DNA of 64,000 nt from an uncultured Methylopila sp. (GCA_902168115.1 CABHPB010000063.1:1-64000); one strand, 5' to 3'. Positions 33,994-43,177 are shown, numbered from the stretch's first letter. Numbers and translations are program-made. Notes: generated from the sequence alone by a model not told the origin.

Positions 33994-34741
33994 CCCGGGG
34001 CGCGGGCCGCCCCTTCTCCCGCTCCGTCTCGTGATCCTGCGGGCGAAGCCAGCGCGCCGCCATCCAGCAGAGCAGCGCCCAGGCCGCGCCGAGCGACCAG
34101 CCGGCGAGCACGTCGGTCGGGTAATGCACGCCAAGGAACACGCGGCTGACGCCGATCAGCAAAGTAAGAAGCACCGCGACAGTGAAGATGTAGCCCCGCA
34201 GCGCCCATCGCGGCTCCGACTGCGCCAGGAGCGCGCCGATCGTGAGATAGATCACGGCGGACGACATGGCGTGGCCGCTCGGGAAGCTGAGCGACTGCAC
34301 CGAGACGAGGTGTTCGACCATGTCGGGTCTCGGCCGCGCGAAGCCGATCTTCAGCCCTGCGTTCAGCAGCGCGCCGCCGACGATCGCGACGGTGAGGAAC
34401 AGCGCGCTGGCGTAACGCCGCGCCACGAGGAAATAGGTGATCGCCAGCACCGACAGCAGCGTCAGCACCGGCACGCCGCCGAGGCTGGTGACGTCGATCA
34501 TGGCGCCTTCGAGCCAGTGCGGCCCGATCGGCTGCTTCGGATCGCCCGCCTGCCTGAGCGCCAGAAGGATCGAGGAGTCGAAGTCGTGGGTCTCGCCCTC
34601 GACCATCTCGTCCGCGATCTTGACGAAGGCGAAGCCGAGACCGGCGATGCCGGCGAAACCGACCAGCGGACCGAACTCCGGCAGTCGCCAGGACGCGATC
34701 CGCTGCTGTGTCGAAGGCGGCGCTTTCTCGCTGAGGTTCAC
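33974..34741 (-). CDS. PAP2-family membrane phosphatase
   Basis: The 255-residue protein has about six membrane spans and the three-part phosphatase signature KIGFARPRPDMVEH, SFPSGHAMSS and SRVFLGVHYPTDVLAG, with all catalytic residues (Lys, Arg, His, Arg, His, Asp) present. It acts on the periplasmic side on lipid phosphates such as phosphatidic acid or undecaprenyl pyrophosphate. GTG 34741 starts the frame. It is convergent with the thioesterase gene and overlaps it. Confidence 0.88.
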
Positions 34742-34816
34742 GCGTCGATCTATCCTGCTCGTCGGGTCAGGACGAACCTAGCGCCCGGCATGGCGGAAGC
34801 GAGCGTGGGCGCCGGC

Positions 34817-35200
34817 TCAGCCGCGCCCTTCTTCAGTCACTTCCTTGGGGGCCTCGCCGGCGCGCTGCTGGCCGGTCTCGACCTTTCCGGCCTCGCCCTG
34901 CTTCTTCAGCTTCGCCTCGGTGGCGAGCTTCAGCTGGATCAGCGCCTCGAGCGGGTACTCCTCGATGCCCGTGCCGCCGGTCTCGTCGATGTGGCGGAAG
35001 ATCTCCGAGCGCATCCGGGGGTCCCAGAAGTGCTGGATGTGGTCGAGCACGCCGGGGACGCGCTTGTCCTCGGGCTGGCTCTTGAAGAACCAGCCGATCT
35101 GGTTGGCCATGTAGATCAGGCGGTCGAGCGTCGACTTGTGCGAGTGCTCCTCGTCGTGGAGGGCCTCGGCCACGCCTGCGGCGCCGGGTTGATGGCTCAT
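34817..35200 (-). CDS. fdsD: NAD-dependent formate dehydrogenase delta subunit
   Basis: The 127-residue product has the FdsD core LIYMANQIGWFFKSQPEDKR and HIQHFWDPRMRSEI. FdsD is a small subunit needed for assembly or activity of the soluble molybdenum formate dehydrogenase. It is longer than many FdsD proteins because of charged N- and C-terminal extensions (ending EVTEEGRG). The ATG overlaps the fdsC stop (ATGA), and it is the last gene of the leftward fdsGBACD operon. Confidence 0.88.
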   Translation of the reverse strand: MSHQPGAAGVAEALHDEEHSHKSTLDRLIYMANQIGWFFKSQPEDKRVPGVLDHIQHFWDPRMRSEIFRHIDETGGTGIEEYPLEALIQLKLATEAKLKKQGEAGKVETGQQRAGEAPKEVTEEGRG

Positions 35201-36042
35201 GATGCGGACGCTCCTGCGGGAACGGGCGGCGCGTCATCCACGACGCGGCGGGGATGGGTGAAGACTTCGAAGCCGTCGCCGCGGGCGATCGCGACGAGGG
35301 TGATGCCGGCCTCCTCGGCCATGCGGACGCCGAGCGCGGTTGGCGCGGAGACCGCGACCAGCAGCGGCGCGCCGATCATCGCGGTCTTTTGGACCATCTC
35401 GACCGACACCCGGCTCGACAGCACGACGAAGCCGCGGGCGGCGTCGACGCTGGAGCGCGCGAGATGGCCGGCGAGCTTGTCGAGCGCGTTATGGCGACCG
35501 ACGTCCTCCCGGACGGCGAGCAGCCCCTCGCCCGGACGATAGAAGCCGGCGCCGTGCACGGCTCGCGTCTCAAAGTTCAGCGTCTGCGCGCGCTGCAGCG
35601 CCTCGAGCGCGGCGTGGATGTCGGCGGCCGAGAAAGCGCCGTCCGCGACGATCTTTCGCGCGGGCTTGGCCGCCTGCTCCAGGCTGTCGACGCCGCACAG
35701 GCCGCAGCCGGTCGGCCCCGCGAGATTGCGCCGACGGGAGCCGAGCGCGCGCGAAGGTTCCTTGGCGAGCCACATGCGGGCTTCGAGCCCGAGTTCGTGG
35801 ACGACGACGTCGAGACTTTCGATCTCGCTCGCGTCGGCGACGATGCCTTCGGTTAGGCTGAAGCCGACCGCAAAGTCCTCGACGTCCTGCGGGCTCGCCA
35901 TCATGACGGCCTGCGTCGAGCCGTCATAGACCAGTGCGATCGCACTTTCCTCGGGCGTCGCCCGGTCCGCCGTCTCGCGCAGACGCCCGTCGCGCCAGAC
36001 GGCGCGAGACAGGCGTGCGACGGGGGGCGGAAAGGTGGTCAT
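35197..36042 (-). CDS. fdhD: Formate dehydrogenase sulfurtransferase (FdhD/FdsC)
   Basis: FdhD/FdsC passes sulfur to the molybdenum cofactor before its insertion into formate dehydrogenase. The 281-residue product shows AVGFSLTEGIV, the cysteine loop GPTGCGLCGVDSLEQA, the GxxxxAREDVGRHNA-type motif (LAVREDVGRHNALDKLAG) and VVLSSRVSVEMVQKTA. ATG 36042 follows a weak ribosome site and is preferred over a longer frame that crosses repeat DNA. It is separated from fdsA by about 200 bases of palindromic repeats and coupled to fdsD. Confidence 0.92.
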   Translation of the reverse strand: MTTFPPPVARLSRAVWRDGRLRETADRATPEESAIALVYDGSTQAVMMASPQDVEDFAVGFSLTEGIVADASEIESLDVVVHELGLEARMWLAKEPSRALGSRRRNLAGPTGCGLCGVDSLEQAAKPARKIVADGAFSAADIHAALEALQRAQTLNFETRAVHGAGFYRPGEGLLAVREDVGRHNALDKLAGHLARSSVDAARGFVVLSSRVSVEMVQKTAMIGAPLLVAVSAPTALGVRMAEEAGITLVAIARGDGFEVFTHPRRVVDDAPPVPAGASAS

Positions 36043-36071
36043 CTCGGAGATATAGGTGGTCCCGATCCCTT

Positions 36072-36159
36072 GTCCCGGCCCTGAGCCGGAACCCAGACGC
36101 GCCGACGCCCATTCGGCTGTCGACGGTCGCGGTTCTGGGTCTCGGCTCAAGGCCGGGAC
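36072..36159. repeat. Long palindromic repeat, copy B
   Basis: Left arm 36072-36090 (GTCCCGGCCCTGAGCCGGA) and right arm 36141-36159 are complementary with few mismatches. The arms match copy A at 2887-2998, showing a dispersed intergenic family. It sits inside the fds operon between fdsA and fdhD, where it may moderate expression of the accessory genes. Confidence 0.75.
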
Positions 36160-36195
36160 AAGAGCGCAGCTGCTCTGCGCAAATTCCTGAACGCG

Positions 36196-36228
36196 ATCCC
36201 GGATCGGCGCTCGCGCGCCGTCCGGGAT
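36196..36228. repeat. Short palindromic element inside the fds operon
   Basis: ATCCCGGA-T-CGGCGC pairs with GCGCCGTCCGGGAT around a four-base loop, with one bulged T, and is followed by GACGCGG. The style (CCGGATCGGC...GCCGTCCGGGATGACG) is a common short Hyphomicrobiales palindrome. It lies just after the fdsA stop on the transcribed strand and has no T-run. Confidence 0.6.
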
Positions 36229-36243
36229 GACGCGGTTCCGGCC

Positions 36244-39084
36244 TTACTCCGCCGCCTGCGCGGTGATGCGGCGGCTGAGGCGCGAATGCTCCTCGTACTC
36301 CTCCTGCCAGGCGGACGGACCGTTGGACGGCGCCACCTGCACGGCGGTGACCTTGTACTCCGGGCAGTTCGTCGCCCAGTCGGAGAAGTCGGTCGTGATG
36401 ACGTTCGCCTGCGTGTTCGGGTGGTGGAACGTCGTGTAGACGACGCCCGGCGCCACGCGGTCGGTGATGAGCGCGCGCAGCGAGGTCTCGCCGGCGCGGC
36501 TCCGCAGCGTCACCCAGTCGCCTTCGCGCACGCCGCGGTCCTCGGCGTCGACCGGATGGATCTCCAGCCGGTCCTCCTCGTGCCAGCGCGAGTTCTCGGT
36601 GCGGCGGGTCTGCGCGCCGACATTGTACTGGCTGAGGATGCGGCCCGTGGTGAGCAGCAGCGGGAAGCGCGGCCCGACCTTTTCGTCGGTGCCGACATAT
36701 TCGGTGATGACGAAGTTGCCCTTGCCGCGGACGAAGCCGCCGATGTGCATCGTCGGGGTGCCCTCGGGCGCCTTCTCGTTGCACGGCCACTGGATCGAGC
36801 CGAGCTCCTCCAGCCGCTGGAACGACACGCCCGCGAAGCTCGGGGTGGAGGCGGCGATCTCGTCCATGATCTCGGACGGATGGTCGTACTCCATCTCGTA
36901 GCCCATCGCCTTGGCGAGGAGCAGCGTCACCTCCCAGTCGCCGTAGCCGTTCTTCGGCGCCATCACCTTCGTCACGCGCTGGATGCGGCGCTCGGCGTTG
37001 GTGAAGGTGCCGTCCTTCTCGAGGAAGGAGCAGCCCGGCAGGAAGACATGGGCGTAGTTCGCCGTCTCGTTCAGGAACAGGTCCTGCACGACGACGCATT
37101 CCATCGCCTTGAGGCCGCCGATGACATGCTTGGCGTCCGGGTCGGACTGGGCGATGTCCTCGCCCTGGACATAGAGGCCCTTGAAGGTGCCGTCGACGGC
37201 AGCGTCCAGCATGTTCGGGATGCGCAGGCCGGGCTCGGCGTCGAGCGGAACGCCCCACAGCTTCTCGTAGAGCACGCGCGTCTCGTCGTCCGAGACGTGC
37301 CGATAGCCCGGATACTCATGCGGGAACGAGCCCATGTCGCACGAGCCCTGCACGTTGTTCTGGCCGCGCAGCGGGTTCACGCCGACGCCTTCGCGACCGA
37401 TGTTGCCGGTCGCCATCGCGAGGTTGGCGATGCCGAGAACGGTGGTCGAGCCCTGGCTGTGCTCGGTGACGCCGAGTCCGTAGTAGATCGCCGCGTTGCC
37501 GCCGGTCGCGTAGAGGCGCGCGGCCTCGCGGAGGAGGTTGGCCGGCACGCCCGTGGAGAGCTCCGTCGCCTCGGGCGAATGACGCTCCTCGGAGACGAAC
37601 TCGGCCCAGGCCTCGAAGGTCTCCATGTCGCCTTCGGCGCGCACGAACGCCTCGTTGACGAGGCCTTCGGTCACGATGACATGCGCGAGCGCCGTGACAA
37701 TCGCGACGTTGGTGCCGGGCTTCAGCGGCAGGTGGAAGTCCGCGCGGATGTGCGGGCTCTTCACCAGGTCGATGCGCCGCGGATCGATGACGATCAGCTT
37801 GGCGCCCTGACGCAGCCGCTTCTTCATGCGGCTGCCGAACACCGGATGGCCGTCGGTCGGGTTGGCGCCGATGACCAGGATGACGTCGGAGTGCTCGACC
37901 GAGTCGAAGTCCTGGGTGCCGGCCGAGGTGCCGAAGGCGGTCTTCAGGCCGTAGCCGGTCGGCGAGTGGCAGACGCGGGCGCAGGTGTCGACGTTGTTGT
38001 TGCCGAAGCCGGCGCGGACGAGCTTCTGGACGAGGTAGGTCTCCTCGTTGGTGCAGCGCGACGAGGTGATGCCGCCGATCGACGAGCGGCCGTACTGGCC
38101 CTGGATGCGCTTGAACTCGGAGGCGGTGTAGTCGATCGCCTCTTCCCAAGAGACCTCACGCCACGGATCGGTGATCTTGGCGCGGATCATCGGCTTCAGG
38201 ATGCGGTCCTGATGGGTTGCGTAGCCGTAGGCGAAGCGGCCCTTGACGCAGCTGTGGCCGTGGTTCGCCTTGCCGTCCTTGTACGGCATCATGCGCACGA
38301 GCTCGTCGCCGCGCATCTCGGCCTTGAAGGTGCAGCCGACGCCGCAATAGGCGCAGGTGGTCACGACCGAATGCTCGGGCGTGCCGATCTCGGCGACCGA
38401 CTTCTCCTGGAGCGTCGCGGTCGGGCAGGCCTGCACGCAGGCGCCGCAGGACACGCACTCGGAGGTGATGAAGGGCTCGTCCATGCCGGGCGACACGCGG
38501 CTGTCGAAGCCGCGGCCCGAGATCGTCAGCGCGAAGGTGCCCTGCACCTCCTCGCAGGCCCGCACGCAGCGCGAGCAGACGATGCACTTGGCCGGATCGT
38601 AGGTGAAGTACGGGTTCGACTCGTCCTTCTTGGAGACGATGTGGTTCTCGCCCTCGTAGCCGTAGCGGACCTCGCGCAGGCCCACGACGCCGGCCATGTC
38701 CTGCAGCTCGCAGTCGCCATTGGCCGAGCAGGTCAGGCAGTCGAGCGGGTGGTCGGAGATGTAGAGCTCCATGACGCCCTTGCGCAGCTGCTTCAGCCGC
38801 GGCGTCTGGGTCTTGACCACGATGCCCTCGGCGACCGGCGTCGTGCAGGACGCCGGGGTGCCGTTGCGACCCTCGATCTCGACGAGGCAGAGCCGGCAGG
38901 AGCCGAACGCCTCGACCGAGTCGGTCGCGCAGAGCTTGGGGATCTCGTTGTTGAGCTCCATCGCGGCGCGCATGATCGAGGTGCCTTCCGGCACCGAGAC
39001 CTTCTGGCCGTCGATGGTGAGCGTCACCCGCTTCTCGGACTTCGAGAGCGGCGTGCCGTAGTCGATTTCCTGGATGAGGGCCAT
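36244..39084 (-). CDS. fdsA: NAD-dependent formate dehydrogenase, catalytic alpha subunit
   Basis: This 946-residue molybdopterin enzyme oxidises formate to CO2. An N-terminal 2Fe-2S domain (EAFGSCRLCLVEIEG, DCLTCSANGDCELQDMA) is followed by two 4Fe-4S motifs (CIVCSRCVRACE and CVSCGACVQACP), a further cluster CAYCGVGC, and the bis-MGD catalytic domain. The molybdenum ligand is cysteine in CARVCHSPTGYGL (about residue 380), not selenocysteine. The C-terminal MGD-binding domain (RFPLLLTTGRILSQYN) is intact. Length and cluster order match FdsA of soluble NAD-linked enzymes. ATG 39084 lies behind GAGGAA, and fdsB ends ten bases upstream. Confidence 0.95.
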   Translation of the reverse strand: MALIQEIDYGTPLSKSEKRVTLTIDGQKVSVPEGTSIMRAAMELNNEIPKLCATDSVEAFGSCRLCLVEIEGRNGTPASCTTPVAEGIVVKTQTPRLKQLRKGVMELYISDHPLDCLTCSANGDCELQDMAGVVGLREVRYGYEGENHIVSKKDESNPYFTYDPAKCIVCSRCVRACEEVQGTFALTISGRGFDSRVSPGMDEPFITSECVSCGACVQACPTATLQEKSVAEIGTPEHSVVTTCAYCGVGCTFKAEMRGDELVRMMPYKDGKANHGHSCVKGRFAYGYATHQDRILKPMIRAKITDPWREVSWEEAIDYTASEFKRIQGQYGRSSIGGITSSRCTNEETYLVQKLVRAGFGNNNVDTCARVCHSPTGYGLKTAFGTSAGTQDFDSVEHSDVILVIGANPTDGHPVFGSRMKKRLRQGAKLIVIDPRRIDLVKSPHIRADFHLPLKPGTNVAIVTALAHVIVTEGLVNEAFVRAEGDMETFEAWAEFVSEERHSPEATELSTGVPANLLREAARLYATGGNAAIYYGLGVTEHSQGSTTVLGIANLAMATGNIGREGVGVNPLRGQNNVQGSCDMGSFPHEYPGYRHVSDDETRVLYEKLWGVPLDAEPGLRIPNMLDAAVDGTFKGLYVQGEDIAQSDPDAKHVIGGLKAMECVVVQDLFLNETANYAHVFLPGCSFLEKDGTFTNAERRIQRVTKVMAPKNGYGDWEVTLLLAKAMGYEMEYDHPSEIMDEIAASTPSFAGVSFQRLEELGSIQWPCNEKAPEGTPTMHIGGFVRGKGNFVITEYVGTDEKVGPRFPLLLTTGRILSQYNVGAQTRRTENSRWHEEDRLEIHPVDAEDRGVREGDWVTLRSRAGETSLRALITDRVAPGVVYTTFHHPNTQANVITTDFSDWATNCPEYKVTAVQVAPSNGPSAWQEEYEEHSRLSRRITAQAAE

Positions 39085-39094
39085 GGGTTCCTCC

Positions 39095-40654
39095 TCACTC
39101 CGCCGCGACTGACAGGGGACGACCCCGTCCAAAGTCTTCGGGGAAATGGGTGATCGCGCTCATGACGGGATACGGAGTGAAGCCGCCGAGCGCGCAAAGT
39201 GAGCCGAGCTTCATCGTGTGGCAGAGGTCTTCGACGACCGCGAGGTTCCGCTCACGGTCCTGTCCGGCGATCACCTTGTCCAACGTCTCCACGCCGCGCG
39301 TGGATCCGATGCGGCAAGGCGTGCATTTTCCGCAGCTCTCGACGGCGCAGAACTCCATCGCGAAGCGCGCCATGCGGGCCATGTCGACGTCTTCGTCGAA
39401 GATCACCACGCCGCCGTGGCCGATCAGCGCGTCGATCTTCGTGAAGGCTTCGTAGTCGAACGGCGTGTCGAACTGATGGCGCGGCAGGTAGGCGCCGAGC
39501 GGGCCGCCGACCTGCACGGCGCGGATCGGCTTGCCGGTGAAGGTGCCGCCCGCGACGTCCTCGACCAGTTCGCCGAGCGTGATGCCGAAGGCGATCTCGA
39601 ACAGGCCGCCCTGCTTGACGTTGCCGGCGAGCTGGATCGGCATCGTCCCGCGCGAGCGGCCGAAGCCGACATCGGCGTAGGACTTGGCTCCGTTCGCCAT
39701 GATGAACGGCACCGAGCAGAGCGACACGACGTTGTTGATGACCGTCGGGCGCCCGAACAGGCCCTTGTGCGCCGGCAGCGGCGGCTTGGCGCGGACGAGG
39801 CCGCGCTTGCCCTCGATGCTCTCTAGCAGCGAGGTCTCCTCGCCGCAGACATAGGCGCCCGCGCCCTCGCGGACCTCCATGTCGAAGTCGTAGTCAGAGC
39901 CCGCGACGCGCTTGCCGAGGTAACCAGCCTTGCGCGCCACCTTGATCGCCGCGTTCATCGCCTTGATGGCGTGCGGATATTCGGAGCGGCAGTAGACGTA
40001 GCCCTTGGTCGCGCCGACGCCGACGCCGGCGATCGTCATGCCCTCGATGAGGGTGAAAGGATCGCCTTCCATGATCATGCGGTCGGCAAAGGTGCCCGAG
40101 TCGCCCTCGTCGGCGTTGCAGACGATGTATTTCTGCTGCGGCGGCGTCTGGCCGACGGTGCGCCACTTGATGCCGGTCGGGAAGCCCGCGCCGCCGCGGC
40201 CGCGCAGGCCGGACTCGAAGACCTCCTCGATGGTGGCCGGGCCGCCGAGCTCGATCGCCCGCTCGAGACCCTTGTAGCCGCCATTGGCGCGATACTCGTC
40301 GAGCGAGACCGGGTCGATCAGGCCGCAGCGCGCGAAGGTGAAGCGCTGCTGGCGCTTGAAGAACGGGATTTCTTCCGGATCGCCAAGACGAAGCTCGTGG
40401 CCCTTGCCGTCGAGGAAGCCGGCGTCGAGCAGGCCGGCGACGTCCCTGGCCTTGACCGGCCCGTAGGCGATGCGCCCGGCGGAGGTGACGACCTCCACCA
40501 TCGGCTCCAGCCAGTGCATGCCGCGCGAGCCGTTGCGGGTGATCTGGACTTCGAGCCCGCGGGCGCGGAACGCCTCCTCGAAGGCCTTGGCGACGCGGTC
40601 GGCGCCGAGGGCCACGGCGGCGGCGTCGCCCGGAACGTAGATGCGCGCGCTCAT
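39095..40654 (-). CDS. fdsB: NAD-dependent formate dehydrogenase, diaphorase beta subunit
   Basis: The 519-residue FMN/NAD subunit is related to NuoF. An N-terminal thioredoxin-like 2Fe-2S-type region (residues 1-120) is followed by GLRGRGGAGFPTGIKWRTVG (FMN/NAD site), VCNADEGDSGTFADR, VREGAGAYVCGEETSLLESI and the 4Fe-4S ligand block ESCGKCTPCRIGSTRG. It passes electrons from FdsA to NAD+. The ATG overlaps the fdsG stop (ATGA). The order fdsG-B-A-C-D matches the known operon. Confidence 0.95.
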   Translation of the reverse strand: MSARIYVPGDAAAVALGADRVAKAFEEAFRARGLEVQITRNGSRGMHWLEPMVEVVTSAGRIAYGPVKARDVAGLLDAGFLDGKGHELRLGDPEEIPFFKRQQRFTFARCGLIDPVSLDEYRANGGYKGLERAIELGGPATIEEVFESGLRGRGGAGFPTGIKWRTVGQTPPQQKYIVCNADEGDSGTFADRMIMEGDPFTLIEGMTIAGVGVGATKGYVYCRSEYPHAIKAMNAAIKVARKAGYLGKRVAGSDYDFDMEVREGAGAYVCGEETSLLESIEGKRGLVRAKPPLPAHKGLFGRPTVINNVVSLCSVPFIMANGAKSYADVGFGRSRGTMPIQLAGNVKQGGLFEIAFGITLGELVEDVAGGTFTGKPIRAVQVGGPLGAYLPRHQFDTPFDYEAFTKIDALIGHGGVVIFDEDVDMARMARFAMEFCAVESCGKCTPCRIGSTRGVETLDKVIAGQDRERNLAVVEDLCHTMKLGSLCALGGFTPYPVMSAITHFPEDFGRGRPLSVAAE

Positions 40655-41157
40655 GAGCGGCACTCCGCTGCGATTTCGTCGATCGCCTCGTCGTCGAGGC
40701 GGCCGATCAGGCGGCCGTTGACCATTGCCGAGGGCGAGCACGAGCAGAGGCCCAGGCAATAGATCGGCTCGAGCGTAACCTGGCCGTCCGGGCGAGTCTC
40801 GCCGAAGGCGCAATCGAGAGCCTTGGCGATGCGGTCGGAGGTGACGTTGCCGCCCGCCGCCTGGCAGGCCTCGGCGACGCACACCTTCACGACATGCTTG
40901 CCGGCCGGCTCGTGACGGAAGTCATGATAGAACGTCATCGTGCCATGAACTTCAGCGCGCGACAGGTTCAGCGCGTCGGCGATCAGGGGCACTGCGTCCT
41001 GCGGCACGTAGCCGAAGGCGCCCTGCATCGCGTGCAGGATCGGAAGGGTCGCCCCCTCCATAGCAAGATGATCGGCGATGATCTCCGAGCCGCGGACGGG
41101 GCTCCAAGCCTCGTATCGTCCACGCGCCTCTCCGACCACGGCATAGCCGCTCGACAT
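40651..41157 (-). CDS. fdsG: NAD-dependent formate dehydrogenase, gamma subunit
   Basis: This 168-residue NuoE-like protein carries one 2Fe-2S cluster in a thioredoxin fold: the four cysteines lie in VCVAEACQAAGG and YCLGLCSCSPSAMVN, and the N-terminal helical region has LPILHAMQGAFGYVP. It works with FdsB in NAD+ reduction. A strong GGAGGAG lies nine bases before ATG 41157. It is the first gene of the operon, with the LysR gene upstream on the same strand and a perfect palindrome in the gap. Confidence 0.94.
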   Translation of the reverse strand: MSSGYAVVGEARGRYEAWSPVRGSEIIADHLAMEGATLPILHAMQGAFGYVPQDAVPLIADALNLSRAEVHGTMTFYHDFRHEPAGKHVVKVCVAEACQAAGGNVTSDRIAKALDCAFGETRPDGQVTLEPIYCLGLCSCSPSAMVNGRLIGRLDDEAIDEIAAECRS

Positions 41158-41241
41158 GAGGTCGCTCTCCTCCAGGAATGACTTTATAGTTTTTCTTATC
41201 CCACAGAGTGGGTGTTCCTTACGGGGAGATCAATGCCGATG

Positions 41242-41263
41242 TTTCGTCGATTGATCGACGAAA
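41242..41263. promoter_or_regulatory. Palindromic operator candidate between fdsR and fdsG
   Basis: TTTCGTCGAT-TG-ATCGACGAAA is a perfect 10+10 base inverted repeat, with its near edge 84 bases before the fdsG start and four bases beyond the fdsR stop. LysR-type regulators bind T-N11-A dyads at about this distance from start codons. No T-run follows on the transcribed strand, so a terminator is less likely. An AT-rich segment (41181-41200) nearer fdsG could be the promoter. Confidence 0.5.
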
Positions 41264-41267
41264 ACTA

Positions 41268-42185
41268 TCAGACGGTCTCCTTCGCGGGCTTGATCTGCGC
41301 GAGCCGCGCCGCCAGCGTTTTCGCCTCGGAAACCAAGGCCTTGGTGGCCGGCGTCATGGGCTCGCGATGCGGCGCCACGAGGCCGACGGTGTGAACGACT
41401 TCCGGCTCGACGATCGGGATCGCGCGAATGTTCGAGGGCAGGCCCATGATTTCGGCGAAGCTCTGCGGCATCACGCTCGCCCAGGCGCCGGTGCGCACAT
41501 GGGTGAACAGCACGACGGTGGAGTTCGATTCGAGCGTCGGCGCCGGCGCGGCCCCGGCCTCGCGCAGCAGACCCTCGACGATCCTGCGGTTCTGCATGTC
41601 CGGCGTCAGCAGGCAGAGCGGGACGCGGCCGACGTCGCGCCACGTCACGGTCTCGCGGTCTCCGAGCACGCCGTCGGCGGCGGTGATCAGCCGGTAGCCC
41701 TCGCGCCAGATTGGAACCGCCGAGACGCGGCCGACCGGCTCGTTGTCGAGATAGGTGACGCCGGCGTCGATCTCGAGATTGTCGAGCTCGGTGCCGATCT
41801 CGAGCGAGGTGCGGCTGAGGATCGTGAAGCGCACGTCCGGATGCCGGGCGCGGAACGGCGTGGTGAGCTGCGCGATCATGGGCAGGGCCGTCGGAATCAC
41901 CGCGATCCGCAGATGCCCGACGACACCGCGCTTCAGCGCCTCGATATCCTGCCGCATGGCGCGGGCGTCGCCCACGATCCGGCGCGCCCATTCCAGCGCC
42001 CGGTCGCCTTCCGCCGTGAAGCCGTGGAAGCGCGAACCGCGCTCGACGAGGCGCACGCCGAGCATGTCCTCGAGCTGCTTGATGCCGGCGGACAGCGTGG
42101 GCTGGGTGACGCCGCAACTCTCCGCCGCGCGCCCGAAGTGTCGCTCCTGCGCGAGCGCAAGAAGGAAATCGAGCTTGTCGAGCAT
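41268..42185 (-). CDS. fdsR: LysR-family regulator of formate dehydrogenase
   Basis: The product has 305 residues. The N-terminal winged helix-turn-helix reads LALAQERHFGRAAESCGVTQ, PTLSAGIKQLEDMLG and VRLVERGSRF. The periplasmic-binding-like effector domain starts near residue 90 (GHLRIAVIPTALPMIAQ) and includes LDAGVTYLDNEPVGRV-type loops. It lies directly upstream of fdsG on the same strand, the arrangement known for fdsR in other bacteria, so it should activate fds expression in response to formate. CGGAACGTTCCG, a perfect palindrome at 42213-42224, lies 28 bases before its start and may serve autoregulation. Confidence 0.85.
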   Translation of the reverse strand: MLDKLDFLLALAQERHFGRAAESCGVTQPTLSAGIKQLEDMLGVRLVERGSRFHGFTAEGDRALEWARRIVGDARAMRQDIEALKRGVVGHLRIAVIPTALPMIAQLTTPFRARHPDVRFTILSRTSLEIGTELDNLEIDAGVTYLDNEPVGRVSAVPIWREGYRLITAADGVLGDRETVTWRDVGRVPLCLLTPDMQNRRIVEGLLREAGAAPAPTLESNSTVVLFTHVRTGAWASVMPQSFAEIMGLPSNIRAIPIVEPEVVHTVGLVAPHREPMTPATKALVSEAKTLAARLAQIKPAKETV

Positions 42186-42364
42186 GCCGTCGTCGTCCCG
42201 CCTCGCGCGGTTCGGAACGTTCCGCGCCGCAACTCCATACCTTAGGAATGAAGTTTCCGGGACCAGTTTCTTGCGCCGACGACCGACCGCGCGGATCGGT
42301 CGCCGGTTTCACAAGCCCCCACTCCCTCATTCCTCAGGCCTTCCGGCCGAAATTGCGCCGCCCG

Positions 42365-43177
42365 TTACTTCGACGGCCACCAGGCGATGTCGATCGCCTC
42401 GGCGGCGCCCTCGACCGCGCCGGCCTTCTTGGTCGCGGCGGTCTTGAGGTCGACCGCATACAGATCGCCGCCCGTCATCAGCCAGGCCGCGTTGGTCCCG
42501 TCCGCCTGCGCCGCGATCTCGAAGGCGACCGGGCCGGACGGCGTCACGCCGATCTTGCCGATCGCGGAGAGCACGCCGTCGTTCGGCGGCGCCTGCTTCA
42601 CGAGCGCCGGGATGGTCGCGTCGATGTTGAACAGCTCGGTCTTCTCGGCCTTCTTGCCGTTCAGCGAGTTGGTGTAGGCGCCGGCGACCACGTTCGGCTT
42701 CTCGCCCTTGTGCATGTCGGTCTCGGCGTATTTGTGCGAGCCGTCGACCGTCGCCTTGCCGTCGTCGACATTGACGCGAAGGCTCACGCCGCCGTCGGTC
42801 ATGACGCGAAGGCGATCGGCCATCGGGTTGAAGTCGACGGTGACCTTTGCGCCCGCAGGCAGCTTCTCAGACAGCGTCGACTTCTTGGTCGCCTTGCCGC
42901 TCGACGGGTCGATCGTGACGATGTCGCCGGCCGCGGTCACGCCGTAGAGCATGCCGTCGGCGGGACGCACGTCGATGCCGACGAGGGCGTCGGCGCCGGT
43001 GATCTCGGCTTTGCCCGTCACCTTCAGGCTGTCCGGATCGACGATCGCGAGCGACTTGCCGCCGATCAGCGCGACGACGCTGTCGGCGTGGGCCGGGGCG
43101 GCGAAACCGAGGGACAGGGATCCGAAGGCCGCTGCGGCCGCAAGGACGGTCTTGGAGGCTGTCTTGGAGGCGGTCAT
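42365..43177 (-). CDS. Secreted DUF4394 domain protein
   Basis: The product has 270 residues: a signal peptide (TVLAAAAAFGSLSLGFAAPA then HA) followed by a DUF4394 beta-propeller-like domain. That domain has the recurring blocks VALIGGKSLAIVDPDSLKVT, GIDVRPADGMLYGVTAAGD, VDFNPMADRLRVMTDGG, SLRVNVDDG and GAYTNSL. These proteins are extracytoplasmic with no known enzymatic role. A strong AAGGAG precedes ATG 43177. It is divergent from an ECF sigma/anti-sigma pair, so it is a probable target of that sigma factor. Confidence 0.87.
   Translation of the reverse strand: MTASKTASKTVLAAAAAFGSLSLGFAAPAHADSVVALIGGKSLAIVDPDSLKVTGKAEITGADALVGIDVRPADGMLYGVTAAGDIVTIDPSSGKATKKSTLSEKLPAGAKVTVDFNPMADRLRVMTDGGVSLRVNVDDGKATVDGSHKYAETDMHKGEKPNVVAGAYTNSLNGKKAEKTELFNIDATIPALVKQAPPNDGVLSAIGKIGVTPSGPVAFEIAAQADGTNAAWLMTGGDLYAVDLKTAATKKAGAVEGAAEAIDIAWWPSK

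Noticed and set aside
36286-39153. A 955-residue open frame on the plus strand opposite fdsA
   Set aside because: It is a mirror of a certain gene in very GC-rich DNA. The translation is low-complexity (Val/Arg/Ala/Asp) with no motif, and fdsA carries all cofactor motifs.
41242-41263. The fds palindrome as a terminator of fdsR
   Set aside because: The stem is possible but no T-run follows on the transcribed strand, and the location suits a LysR operator better; kept as an operator.
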